Shown here piece by piece: positions 8,592 to 17,534 of a stretch of 64,000 nt of DNA. This DNA is from Candidatus Sulfuritelmatomonas gaucii (GTDB lineage Bacteria > Acidobacteriota > Terriglobia > Terriglobales > Acidobacteriaceae). The number at the start of each line of letters is the position of its first letter. Within the stretch, counting starts at the first letter, position 1. Made by a program: the position numbers and the translations under genes. The stretch covers positions 25,554 to 89,553 of the forward strand of contig OKRB01000118.1 in NCBI GenBank assembly GCA_900290245.1. Direction: 5' to 3'. Under the pieces are notes generated by a model that made no database searches, was not told the DNA's origin, and saw only the letters and a list, made by a program, of their open reading frames with translations.

Positions 8592-9920
8592 TCAATTCGA
8601 TTCAGAAACGGAACTTGAGGCGATCCCGTGCTCCAGCTTCTTCGACAGTAGGATGCTCGATATGCAAAAACCGATGAACAAGTAATAGCCGGGCAGGATC
8701 TTGGAAGCATTTGTCGGGATCAGCACTTCCTGGACGTTTGGCACCTCGCGCAATCCGTCCAACCCGCTTCCGATGACGCCGTTGAACGCGACGAAGGACA
8801 TGAAGATCGCCAGGACCATGACGTCGGCCATGGACCACTTGGATAGCTCGAAAGCCAGCAGCCTGACGAAGCCGTTCGTGCGCAACAGCGCCGGCCGGAA
8901 GAGACTCGCTCCGAGCGCCAGCATCTTTAGGGCAGGGAAGACCACGCTGAACAGGATCACAAGCACGCCAACTAGCGTCATCTCTGGCCGGCCCATGTGT
9001 ATCAGAGTTTGATATACCTCAAACACGGTCTTGCTGCGGTAGTACAGCGACTGGTCGTGAAACTCGATGGGCGTGCCGAGCAGGGTTGCGTCAATCTTTG
9101 TGACTCGAACTTCCACCTCCAGCATCGGGCTGAGTACGCCGCCGGCCAGCATCGCAAGGCAGAACAACATCAGCACCACAACGGCGCCGCGCGAGAGCGT
9201 CCGCTTGCCGACCATCAACAGGATGAACCCCAGCGCCGCCGATGCGAGCACCGTCAGATAGTAGCGATTCACCTTTGAGTCTGCTTCCGCGATCTTCGCG
9301 CCAAGGTTCGCCTCGCAGGCCGCACCATTGGCGCACCCATATCGCTTCAGGATGGCGTTATAGGTGGTCATGTCGGTTGTCCCGAACGTGTTTGTGACCG
9401 CATTAGCCAGTACGCCGCGAATGGAATCCTTGAAGCTCTTTTGCGTTTTCGGGCCGGCTAGCTCCGCCATCACCACGTTGGTGTACTCCGGCACATGCGG
9501 ACGCAGCGACGCAATGATCATGTTCACGAGGAATGCGTTGCCCCCGCCGGGCATGCCCGATGCCTTGGCCTTGGGCGCCGTCATCTGCGTCTTGATGTTG
9601 TCAAACAGTGTGTACAGCGACCGTTCAACCATGGGGCGGAGACTCTTGCTCTGTCCTTTGAGATCGAGCTTGTCGACTTGCGCGCTAAGTATCGGGCCAA
9701 TGATGGCGCGCCATTGGTCGGCACTTAGGATTCCGTAGCGCGCGTGTGTGATCTCGGCCAGGTCGGTACGGAGGAGGCGGCGCGCCGCCAGGCCATCGAC
9801 GGTCATCCAACTGAACCAGATGGCCGGCAAAAGCAAAATCACGGCTCCGGCTAAGCGGAAATCGAAAGAACGCGAATGCTCGCTCGGTGACAGATCCATC
9901 GCTGTATCTGCGTTTCCCAT
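8592..9920 (-). CDS. PqiA-like (paraquat-inducible protein A) membrane protein with long extra N-terminal domain
   Basis: A 442-residue inner-membrane protein. One helix near residues 25-45 is followed by about 180 soluble, presumably periplasmic residues, then two helices and a C-terminal PqiA-like module with VILFSVVFPALKMLALG and FELSKWSMADVMVLAIFMSF, the most conserved part of the family (SKWSMADV). PqiA proteins work with MCE-domain PqiB in lipid transport across the envelope; no MCE gene is seen nearby. The large soluble insertion before the PqiA part is longer than in plain PqiA proteins. Confidence 0.75.
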   Translation of the reverse strand: MGNADTAMDLSPSEHSRSFDFRLAGAVILLLPAIWFSWMTVDGLAARRLLRTDLAEITHARYGILSADQWRAIIGPILSAQVDKLDLKGQSKSLRPMVERSLYTLFDNIKTQMTAPKAKASGMPGGGNAFLVNMIIASLRPHVPEYTNVVMAELAGPKTQKSFKDSIRGVLANAVTNTFGTTDMTTYNAILKRYGCANGAACEANLGAKIAEADSKVNRYYLTVLASAALGFILLMVGKRTLSRGAVVVLMLFCLAMLAGGVLSPMLEVEVRVTKIDATLLGTPIEFHDQSLYYRSKTVFEVYQTLIHMGRPEMTLVGVLVILFSVVFPALKMLALGASLFRPALLRTNGFVRLLAFELSKWSMADVMVLAIFMSFVAFNGVIGSGLDGLREVPNVQEVLIPTNASKILPGYYLFIGFCISSILLSKKLEHGIASSSVSESN

Positions 9921-10254
9921 GACGGTGACAACCAGTATAAAACCGTTTTCCGACTCGGGAAGATTTCAATTGCGAATAATCGCTTGGCAGCTCCCCGTAA
10001 ACGCCGTTCTGTTTACGAGCCCTTGGTGTGCGGCTCCGGGCGGAGTTGCGGTTCCTGATCCGTCATCAGGTAGCCCGGAGAGTTTGATCTCGAACTTCGC
10101 AATGTCGCGCGTCGTGAAAAGCGCTGGTCAACTGTGGGTTGAAGTCCCACCCAACCATAGTGTGCCCCTTCTCCATGCATTTCTCGGTCATAGGATTCGG
10201 AACGTCGCCTTGGGATGTCTATCCTGAACCCGCTCGCTGCATAGTTCGTGACCA
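9921..10254. other. Intergenic stretch with possible IS110-type transposase remnant
   Basis: No intact gene. On the minus strand an ATG at 10158 opens a 30-codon frame (to 10066) beginning MVGWDFNPQLTSAFHD. Its spacing of G-x-D-F-x-P, a T-x-A and a D, then E, resembles the first strand of IS110-family transposases (G-x-D-F-H-P). A stop follows after 30 codons and no further homologous stretch is visible, so if real it is only a stub. The stem GTGGG/CCCAC around 10130-10150 is part of the same segment. Confidence 0.3.
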
Positions 10255-11667
10255 CTATGCTTGCCAACCGCCCCCGAGCGCGCTATAGAGTTGTACGAGC
10301 GCAAGCGCTTCGTCTTGTTGCGCGTTGACCAGGTTCAATTCGGCGGCGTATAGGTTTGAATCCGTGGTCAGGACTTCGAGATATCCGGTAGACCCGCCCT
10401 GGTATCGGATGCGCGCAAGCCGCGTTGCATCTTTCGCGGCCTCAACGAGTTTCTCCTGCTGCTCGCGGTAGGCACGCTCCTTGTTCAACGCGATCAGGGC
10501 ATTGGACACGTCGCGGAACGCGCCGGCTATGGTCTTCTGATAGTTGAGTACCATCTCTTCCTTGGTCTCCTGTGAGAGCTGAAGCTGTCCGCGAAGTTTC
10601 CCGCCCTCGAAGAGCGGTTGCGTTAGCGTGCCGAGGCCATAGATAGTTTTTCCGCTGGTTGCAAAGATACTCGAAAGACTGTCGCCGCCGACACCACCCG
10701 ATGCACTGATAGACAAGTTGGGGAAGAATTGCGCACGAGCCACACCGATTTGCGCGTTTGCAGCGATCAGTGTCGCTTCAGCCTGCTGGATATCGGGCCG
10801 CCGCTCGAGAAGCTGTGAAGGTAACCCTGTTGGAAGGTCCTGGAGTGGAGGCGCAAGCGCGGTGGGGTCATCGTGACTGATCGGTCCAGGATTTTCTCCG
10901 AGCAGCAGGGCAATTGCATTCTCCTCTTGTTGAATCTGCTCTTCGAGCTGGGGTATCTCCGAGGTCGCTGTGTAGAGTAACTGCTCCGCTTGGCGGACAT
11001 CTGACAAGGGAGCCGAACCTCCACTCTCCAGTTTCCTGGTGAGCGCGAGCGAGTCCTGCCGGGCCTTCAGCGTTTCTTTTGTGATCTCAAGTTGTGAGTC
11101 GAGCGCCCGAATCTGCAGATAAGCCGTCGCTACCTGCTGCACCAATGTGAGTTGCACCGCGCGCTGTGCCCAAACCTGCGCCAGTAGCTGGGCGCGTGCG
11201 GCCTCAGTCTGTTTGCGGTAGAGTCCCCAGAAATCCGGCGTCCACGCGGCTGAAACATTCAATGACCCGTCAACCAGAGGATTGGGAAGTTGTGTGCCAA
11301 GCGAAGTTGGCAGGCTTGCGCCGATCCCTGTGCCCCCGACGGTGACGGTCGGGAACTCTTGCGATCGGGTGATCCTGACCTGGGCTTGCGCTTCGAGAAT
11401 GCGCCGCGCCGCAATTCGCACGTCGTAGTTATTGGCGAGAGCCTTGCGAATCAATTCCTGCAACTCGGGCTCACGATAAACCGCAGCCCATTGTTCATCG
11501 CCGAAAGATTTCTGATCGTCACTCTTGATCACGGCATCATCCGGTCCACGAAAGGCGGGCGGCGCCGTGACGGGTGGCCGTACGTATTTTGGGCCGACCG
11601 TGCAACCGGCAACAAGGCCGACCGCCATGGCGAGAAAGCTCAAACGCAAGAGTTCCTGGTATCTCAT
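10255..11667 (-). CDS. RND efflux outer-membrane lipoprotein (NodT/OprM type)
   Basis: A 470-residue outer-membrane channel protein. The N-terminus is a lipoprotein signal (LSFLAMAVGLVAGCTVGPKY) with Cys as lipidation site, followed by the family hallmark CTVGPKYVRP. Two OEP repeats with long coiled helices follow; LPTGLPSQLLERRPDIQQAE is the classic NodT segment, and LGGGWQ is the typical end. I chose the ATG at 11667, which overlaps the stop of the pump gene in TGATG and has AAGGAGGT 8 bases upstream; the open frame extends to 11922 inside the pump gene. It should form the outer-membrane exit duct of the pump encoded just upstream. Confidence 0.95.
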   Translation of the reverse strand: MRYQELLRLSFLAMAVGLVAGCTVGPKYVRPPVTAPPAFRGPDDAVIKSDDQKSFGDEQWAAVYREPELQELIRKALANNYDVRIAARRILEAQAQVRITRSQEFPTVTVGGTGIGASLPTSLGTQLPNPLVDGSLNVSAAWTPDFWGLYRKQTEAARAQLLAQVWAQRAVQLTLVQQVATAYLQIRALDSQLEITKETLKARQDSLALTRKLESGGSAPLSDVRQAEQLLYTATSEIPQLEEQIQQEENAIALLLGENPGPISHDDPTALAPPLQDLPTGLPSQLLERRPDIQQAEATLIAANAQIGVARAQFFPNLSISASGGVGGDSLSSIFATSGKTIYGLGTLTQPLFEGGKLRGQLQLSQETKEEMVLNYQKTIAGAFRDVSNALIALNKERAYREQQEKLVEAAKDATRLARIRYQGGSTGYLEVLTTDSNLYAAELNLVNAQQDEALALVQLYSALGGGWQA

Positions 11668-14600
11668 CAATCCTGACCTCCTTCGGCTCCGGCGTGGGCG
11701 CCAATTGGCTCTGACTGCCTCCCAGACGGGGCGCCGGGACCGCAGATTGAGTCCATCGTGGTGCCTGCGCCGCCTCTCACGAAACGATGCGAAAGATATT
11801 CCACCACGGCAAACGTTACTGGAATAAAGATCAGGCCAAGGATGGTGGAGAGCGTCATGCCGCCTACGACCACGGTACCGAGGATCCGCCGGGAGGCAGC
11901 ACCCGAGCCGCTCGCGGCCCACAATGGCAAGCAGCCGACGATGAACGCCAAAGCGGTCATCACGATCGGCCGAAAACGCAAGCGGGCAGCATCCAGCGCG
12001 GCATCGCAGATACTTTCGCCGCGTTCGTAGTTCATCTTTGCAAATTCGACGATCAGGATGGCGTTCTTGGCCGAGAGTCCAATGAGCATCACGAGCCCGA
12101 TGGTCGCGAAGATGTCGTTTTCAAATCGCCGGGCATGCAATGCGAGATACGCGCCCAGGATGGCGACAGGTGTACTAAGCAGAACGCTGAAGGGCAGGCT
12201 CCAGCTTTCATAAAGAGCCGCAAGAATCAGAAACACAAATATCAGTGACAAACCGAACACGGCCCACGATGGGACGCCTTTCTCCGCTTGCTGTTCCTGG
12301 AAGGACATGCCGGAATAGTCAAACCCTGCGCCCGGTGGCATGGTCTCATGGAAGACCTCTTCGAGCGCCTTCCGCACCTGGGCAGAACTGTATCCCGGCG
12401 CGCCTGTTATGTTCAGCTGCGCGGCGTTGAATTCATTGAATCGGTAGATGAATTCGGGCCCCGTGGTCCGGCTGACATTGACAAGTGAGCTGAGCGGCAC
12501 CTGGCTCCCGTTGGCGCTGCGCACGTAAAACTGGTCAATGTTTGCGATGTTCGTTCGCGACGAGCCGTCAGCTTCAACGTATGTCTGCCACTGCCGGCCG
12601 AACCGGTTGAAGTAGTTCACGAGATATCCGCCCATGAAAGTCTGCATGGTGGTGTAGATACTGCTCAGGTCCACCTGCTGTTGAAGAGCTTTCTCCTTGT
12701 CCACGTCGGCATAGAGTTGGGGCACCGCGGGTTGGTAGGACGGAATGGCTGCCGCAATCTCAGGGCGCTTGGAAATGGCTCCGAGAAACGTGAAGACATT
12801 CTTCGTCAGCGCCGCAGGATCGTCTGAACCCGAGCGGTCTTCGAGAATCATCGTGACACCACCTGAAGTCCCAATGCCTGGAATGGAGGGCGGTGGAAAC
12901 GCGAAGGCAATGCCGTCCGGGTTTTCTGCAAGTTGCTTTTGCAGATTGCTCTGGATGTACTCGAGTTGCTGATCCTTGCTTTTGCGGACAGCCCACGGTT
13001 TGAGGCCTACAAAGAAGAATCCCGAGTTGGTGCTCTGCACCTGGGTTAGTAGCGAGAAGTCGTTGACCGCGATGACTCCTTCGATGCCGGGAGTCTTCAA
13101 CAGCGCGGCGGTGATCTTCTGCTCCGCGGCATCGGTACGTTGCGCCGATGCGCCGTCGGGCAATTGCAGCGCAAGAAACATATAGCCCTGATCCTCAGTC
13201 GGAATGAATCCTCCGGGAAGGCTGCTGCCCAGAAATACTGCGATTACGCCAACCAAAATAAGGCCAAGCATGGCGAGGGATGATTTGTGAATGAGAATGC
13301 GAGAGGTATTCACAAAGCTATCCGTAGTGCGCCCGAAGAGCTTGTTAAATTGGCCAAATCCCCTGGCGAGCAAGCTCTTCTTGCGGGGTCCCTCTCTTGG
13401 TTTCAGAAGGAGCGAGGACAAGGCCGGTGAGAGTGTGAGCGCGTTGAATGCCGAGATCAGAACTGAAATCGCAATGGTGACAGCAAATTGCTGATACATG
13501 CGCCCGGTGATTCCTGGAATAGCGGCAGTCGGGATGAAGACGGCTGCAAGGATGAGCGCGATGGCAACTACCGGTCCTCCCACCTCCTGCATTGCTTTTT
13601 CGGTTGCCGACTTCGGGTCCATACCCTCGTCGATGTGGTGTTCCACGGCTTCCACAACAATGATGGCGTCGTCAACAACCAGGCCAATGGCAAGAACAAG
13701 ACCGAAGAGAGATAGCGTGTTGATCGAAAATCCGAGCGCAGGAAAGATGATGAATGTTCCGATGAGCGAGACAGGGACCGCGAGCAAAGGAATCAGCGTA
13801 GGCCGCCAGCCTTGCAGAAAGATGAAGACGACGAGGACTACGAGACCAAGAGCCTCAAAGAGCGTCAGCAATATCTCGTGGATGCCGGAGGTGACTGCCT
13901 TTGTGGTGTCCAGCGGCACGCTGTAAGAGATGCTTGGCGGAAACGTTGCTGAGAGTTCCTTCATGCGCTGGTTTACTGCCCTCGCGGTTTCGACAGCGTT
14001 GGAGCCGGGGAGCTGATAAATTGCCATCACTCCAGAAGGAGCTTGGTTATAGCGAGCCGATACTCCGTATGCTTGGTCTCCAAGCTCGATGCGGGCAACG
14101 TCGCGAAGATGCAGGATCGAGCCGTCAGGGTTCGCTCGGAGAATAATGTTGCCAAATTCTTCAGGCTTCACCAGGCGTTCCTGGGTGCGGACGGTATAGG
14201 TGAACTGCTGGCCCTTCGGAATCGGCTCGCCGCCAATCTGCCCGGCGGGGTTCACATTGTTCTGGGTCTGGATCGCTTGTATCACCTCGGTTGCAGTGAC
14301 ACCGAGCTTGGCGAGTTTGTCGGGCTCAACCCATACCCGGAGCGCATATTGGCCGCCGAAAACCTGCACACGCGACACTCCCTTTACGCGAGCAAGCTGG
14401 TCCTGAAGGTTGATGATGGCGTAATTGGTTAGAAAGTCCTGGCTCAATTGGCCGGTCGGCGAGTTGATGGCGACAAGCATGAGTGGTGAGGTCAGGGCCT
14501 TCTGCACCGTGAGACCGGCGGCAGTAACCTGTGCCGGCAGTTGCGACTGTGCCTGATCTACGCGCAACTGGGCGAGAACCTGATCGATATTTGGATTCGT

Positions 14601-14891
14601 CTTGACATCAAAATCCACGAAGATCTGAGCCGCGCCGTTATTGGCGCTGACGGAGTCCATGTAGATCATGTTGTCCACGCCATTCATTTGCTGCTCTAAC
14701 GGCGTAGACACCGCCTGACTGACCGTTTTTGCATCGGCGCCAGGGTAGGTGGCGGTGACCAGAATCTCAGGCGGAACGATGTCTGGATACTGCGAAATTG
14801 GTAGCGTGAACAACGAAACCAAGCCCACCACCACTGTAATGATGGCGATGACAATGGCGACAATGGGGCGGCGTATGAAGAATTTCGACAT
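11667..14891 (-). CDS. RND efflux pump, inner-membrane transporter (AcrB/MexB, HAE-1 type)
   Basis: A full-length 1,074-residue protein. It starts MSKFFIRRPIVAIVIAIIT and has the twelve-helix, two-porter-loop architecture. Recognisable pieces are the charged helix 4 segment GLVVDDAIIVVEAVEHHIDE with the proton-relay Asp pair, GGFIPTEDQGYMF at the start of the second half, and the C-terminal PIVMTALAFIVGCLPL. It exports amphiphilic compounds from the periplasm and inner membrane by proton antiport. It lies 3 bp after the adaptor gene and overlaps the outer-membrane gene by 1 bp, so the three are one operon. Specificity cannot be read from sequence. Confidence 0.97.
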   Translation of the reverse strand: MSKFFIRRPIVAIVIAIITVVVGLVSLFTLPISQYPDIVPPEILVTATYPGADAKTVSQAVSTPLEQQMNGVDNMIYMDSVSANNGAAQIFVDFDVKTNPNIDQVLAQLRVDQAQSQLPAQVTAAGLTVQKALTSPLMLVAINSPTGQLSQDFLTNYAIINLQDQLARVKGVSRVQVFGGQYALRVWVEPDKLAKLGVTATEVIQAIQTQNNVNPAGQIGGEPIPKGQQFTYTVRTQERLVKPEEFGNIILRANPDGSILHLRDVARIELGDQAYGVSARYNQAPSGVMAIYQLPGSNAVETARAVNQRMKELSATFPPSISYSVPLDTTKAVTSGIHEILLTLFEALGLVVLVVFIFLQGWRPTLIPLLAVPVSLIGTFIIFPALGFSINTLSLFGLVLAIGLVVDDAIIVVEAVEHHIDEGMDPKSATEKAMQEVGGPVVAIALILAAVFIPTAAIPGITGRMYQQFAVTIAISVLISAFNALTLSPALSSLLLKPREGPRKKSLLARGFGQFNKLFGRTTDSFVNTSRILIHKSSLAMLGLILVGVIAVFLGSSLPGGFIPTEDQGYMFLALQLPDGASAQRTDAAEQKITAALLKTPGIEGVIAVNDFSLLTQVQSTNSGFFFVGLKPWAVRKSKDQQLEYIQSNLQKQLAENPDGIAFAFPPPSIPGIGTSGGVTMILEDRSGSDDPAALTKNVFTFLGAISKRPEIAAAIPSYQPAVPQLYADVDKEKALQQQVDLSSIYTTMQTFMGGYLVNYFNRFGRQWQTYVEADGSSRTNIANIDQFYVRSANGSQVPLSSLVNVSRTTGPEFIYRFNEFNAAQLNITGAPGYSSAQVRKALEEVFHETMPPGAGFDYSGMSFQEQQAEKGVPSWAVFGLSLIFVFLILAALYESWSLPFSVLLSTPVAILGAYLALHARRFENDIFATIGLVMLIGLSAKNAILIVEFAKMNYERGESICDAALDAARLRFRPIVMTALAFIVGCLPLWAASGSGAASRRILGTVVVGGMTLSTILGLIFIPVTFAVVEYLSHRFVRGGAGTTMDSICGPGAPSGRQSEPIGAHAGAEGGQD

Positions 14892-14894
14892 CCG

Positions 14895-16112
14895 TTATCT
14901 CCCGTCGGCTTGCATTGGCTTCGAGACGGAGGCACTTTGTCCTGAGATTTCCGGCGTGACCGGCTCTCCTTCGCGAAGTTTCTGCACGTTGTCGGTGATG
15001 ACCAGGGACCCGCCGCTAAGACCACTTTCCACCACCCAGTTGTTACCGAACTGTGGACCGAGCGTCACGTTATTTGCGTGAACTGTATTGTTTGCCGCAA
15101 TGGTAAACACCTGTTCCTGGCCCTGGAATTCATTTACTGCCGCCTGCGGAACAAGGATCGCGTTGTGAAGAACCTCGGTCGCTGCCTTCACTCTGCCGAA
15201 CTGCCCGGGACGAAGAATGTTTCCCGGATTTGGGAAAGCCGCGGCGATTCGAATCGCGCCGGTTTGCGAATCCAGCTGCCGATCTACAAAAACCACGTGC
15301 CCTTTTTGTGGATAGACTTCGCCATCTGAAAGCGTCAGAGTCAGCGGAATCTTTGATGCGCCGTGAAGAAGGTCGCTGCCACCCGTGTCTGCCTGTTTCG
15401 TTAATGCGAGATACTCGCTGTCGGAGATTGAAAAATAGACCTTGATTGGATTGAGTTGCGAAACCGACGTCAGAACGGACTGGGTGCTCACGAGATTCCC
15501 CACCTGTGTCGTAGCCTGGCCCGCTACTCCCGTTATCAACGAACGAACCTTGGTGAACCCAAGATTCAAGTTCGCCGTCGCAACTGCGGCCTCTGCAGTC
15601 CTTACGGCAGCTTCTGCCTGCGCTTTCTGCTGGATTTCGTTATCCAGCTGGCTTTGGGCAATCGCGTGCGCTTGCGCCAGCGGGGTGTCACGGTTCACGT
15701 TGATTTGTGCGAGAGCGAGTTGCGCCTGTGCCTGGCCCAATTGACCCTGCGCCTGTTGAAGGGCCGCCTCAAACGGGCGAGGATCGATTTCGAACAAGAC
15801 TTGCCCCTCTTGGACCTGCGAACCTTCGCGATAATCCTGGCGAATAAGATACCCGTTCGCCTGGGGCTGAATCTGCGCGTTAACGTATCCATCAAGTGTG
15901 CCAACCCATTCGCCCGTTATGGGCACATCACTTTGTGCAGCGCTCACGACCGTGACCTTCATCGGTGGGCGGGCGCCGGTGGATGCAGCATTTACATGGC
16001 TTTCGCATCCGGAGAGCATTGCGCCGCCAAGCACCATTGCTCCAGTAGAGACCGCGAGAAGTGCGTAATAGCGGGGCAAAGTCGCAGTTCTCCTCTCGTG
16101 TCGCACAGTCAT
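14895..16112 (-). CDS. RND efflux periplasmic adaptor (membrane-fusion protein, AcrA/MexA type)
   Basis: A 405-residue secreted lipoprotein-like adaptor: hydrophobic signal with Cys in GGAMLSGCESH, lipoyl half-motifs (GYVNAQIQPQANGYL and VLFEIDPRPFEAALQQAQ), a coiled-coil hairpin of alternating QAQ/QLA repeats (residues about 115-185), then the beta-barrel and MP domains ending in VITDNVQKLREGEPVTPE. It should bridge the pump to the outer-membrane channel. It is the first gene of the three-gene operon; GGAG lies about 9 bases before the ATG. A TTATAC-like -10 sits near 16170 on the minus strand, but its -35 is weak. Confidence 0.95.
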   Translation of the reverse strand: MTVRHERRTATLPRYYALLAVSTGAMVLGGAMLSGCESHVNAASTGARPPMKVTVVSAAQSDVPITGEWVGTLDGYVNAQIQPQANGYLIRQDYREGSQVQEGQVLFEIDPRPFEAALQQAQGQLGQAQAQLALAQINVNRDTPLAQAHAIAQSQLDNEIQQKAQAEAAVRTAEAAVATANLNLGFTKVRSLITGVAGQATTQVGNLVSTQSVLTSVSQLNPIKVYFSISDSEYLALTKQADTGGSDLLHGASKIPLTLTLSDGEVYPQKGHVVFVDRQLDSQTGAIRIAAAFPNPGNILRPGQFGRVKAATEVLHNAILVPQAAVNEFQGQEQVFTIAANNTVHANNVTLGPQFGNNWVVESGLSGGSLVITDNVQKLREGEPVTPEISGQSASVSKPMQADGR

Positions 16113-16317
16113 ATTGAATTCTCCGTTAGAGATTTGAAATGTGAAATGGACTTTACGACGCGGTCGTTCGCGCCACGTATAATCGCATACTTGTCCAACT
16201 TTGATGAACCGGAATCGAGCGAGGATTCACAAACTCAAAATAGCTGCGCCTTGCAACCGAAACGGGCTGCTGCCGGCGCGCTTCATGACCTTGCGACACC
16301 AGAGCTTCCAATGACCT

Positions 16318-16490
16318 CTACCAGCTCTTCTTAATCAATGTGTCAACCGCAAAGCCGCCGTTTGGATCGCGCGTCGCGCTGACGGCGACACGCGGCGAGA
16401 TCTGATACTGCCCCTGAAATGTCTGTCCCTGGGTTGAAGCCACATTGGTCGAAAAGGTGACAAACAGATTTCCCGTGATGGTATTCTCCA
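16318..16490 (-). pseudogene. tamB: TamB (translocation/assembly module) C-terminal remnant
   Basis: The minus-strand frame ending in TAG at 16318-16320 encodes 57 residues that include NLFVTFSTNVASTQGQTFQ, then YQISPRVAVSATRDPNGGFA and DTLIKKSW. The 'N-L-x-x-x-F-S-T-N', 'S-P-R-x-x-V-x-x-x-R-D-x-N-G-G-F' pattern matches the extreme C-terminus of TamB-type beta-taco proteins of Acidobacteria. Upstream the homology stops at about 16490 and the frame hits a stop at 16507. The rest of the gene, normally over 1,000 codons, is absent. The break coincides with the break in the YihY remnant reading the other way. Confidence 0.6.
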
Positions 16491-16727
16491 GGCACCGTCC
16501 TCGGCATCACTGGATGGCTCATTATCTCGCTCGGATTCCGCATCTACCTTCATTTCTTTAATACCTACACACTCACATATGGATCATTGGGTGCGGAGAT
16601 CCTATTGCTTATGTGGTTCTATATCAGCGGTTTTATGCTCGTGCTAGGCACCGAGATCGACTCAAGAATCTACGAGGCCGCTGCTCAGGCGGGGGCGGCA
16701 TCGATGGCGGCGAGAGATACTGCTTAG
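16479..16727 (+). pseudogene. YihY/virulence-factor BrkB family C-terminal remnant
   Basis: The plus-strand frame from just after a stop (16476-16478) to TAG at 16725 encodes about 82 residues with no start codon. It contains PGTVLGITGWLIISLGF, then YTLTYGSLGAEILLLMWFYI and SGFMLVLGTEID. This is the last two membrane helices of the YihY/BrkB family, whose signature is Y-x-x-x-Y-G-S-L-G-A followed by L-L-W-x-Y and a terminal L-G-x-E. About 230 N-terminal residues are missing. Its 5' break abuts the TamB remnant. No ribosome-binding site is present, so it is not expected to be translated. Confidence 0.75.
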
Positions 16728-16878
16728 GATTTGCATCAGACTGTGTGAGTAGATTTGCGGGTGCAACGGCTCGAGGAAAGCGGCACACAGATTCGAGGCT
16801 TCCCGCGTCCTGCCTCGCCGAGTGTCAGGAAATCGCTGGGCGCGGAGTCCGGTCAATTTCACAAAAGGAGATGAGTGA

Positions 16879-17118
16879 ATGGCAACGAAAAAGAGGAGCA
16901 TGAAGAAACCAACTGCCAAGAGAGCTACGAGGAAATCCTCGAAAAGAAAGTATGGCTCGGCCGCCGGTAAACAAGTGAAGAGGGAAATGCACGAGATGAA
17001 ACGTGGCAAGCTGAAGAGTGGACGTAGTGGCAAAAAAGTGACGAGCCGTAAGCAAGCCATCGCAATCGGTCTTTCAGAAGCTCGTAAGAAGGGTGCGAAG
17101 GTTCCGAAGAAGAAATAG
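16879..17118 (+). CDS. Small basic DUF6496-type (histone-H1-like) protein
   Basis: A 79-residue protein, about one third Lys/Arg, with the motif KREMHEMKRGKLKSG followed by KKVTSRKQAIAIGLSEARK, the conserved core of the DUF6496 family. The N-terminus is a Lys/Ala/Thr-rich tail resembling bacterial histone-H1-like or nucleoid-associated proteins; DNA or RNA binding is inferred from charge. AAAGGAG lies 8 bases before the ATG. It is an intact gene standing between gene remnants on both sides. Confidence 0.8.
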   Translation: MATKKRSMKKPTAKRATRKSSKRKYGSAAGKQVKREMHEMKRGKLKSGRSGKKVTSRKQAIAIGLSEARKKGAKVPKKK

Positions 17119-17190
17119 AAATCAGCACTGCGAAAACACTATCGGAGAATTCTCGCTCGCATCGCCTTCTCGGGAAAGGGCGGCGACTGG

Positions 17191-17325
17191 GTCACTGTCG
17201 CATCTGGATTGGCGGCGAGAGCAAGCTATGTCGCCGTAACTGTTCTCTTCCATTACCTCGTCAAGCCCATAAACCGGACAGTTTCGCTCGTAGCGGCGCT
17301 CTTCAGTCTTGCGGGATGCGCCGAT
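17191..17325 (+). pseudogene. DUF4386 membrane-protein fragment
   Basis: In the 416-bp gap between the DUF6496 gene and the zinc-ribbon gene, the plus-strand frame reads SGLAARASYVAVTVLFHYLV then KPINRTVSLVAALFSLAGCA. The combination of a helix ending in L-x-Y-x-L-x-K-P-x-N-R-x-x-x-L-x-A and a second helix ending in A-G-C-A matches one internal helix pair of DUF4386 proteins. There is no start, the upstream part of the frame is unrelated, and the reading ends at a stop about 45 bases beyond the homology. The rest of the gap, 17326-17534, shows nothing. Confidence 0.5.
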
Positions 17326-17534
17326 GGAGTCCTCACCCGCTTCACCTCCTCCCATTCCATATTCACAGTTTAATTTTCTTCGGAATCTACTGCCTTTTGA
17401 TCGGTTTCCCGTTCCGGAGTTATCGTCGCCAATCCTTCCCGAACTTGGCTTGGCTCACTTTAAGACCGGGTTGGCGATAATCCGGGGGAATGGCTTTCCG
17501 AGCGAGTCACATTGCTAACGGACTTTCGTTGAGC

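Noticed and set aside
10066..10260. Group II intron domain (GTGGG/CCCAC stem with GTTGAAGT loop)
   Set aside because: No domain V hairpin, no reverse transcriptase and no 5' GTGYG boundary.
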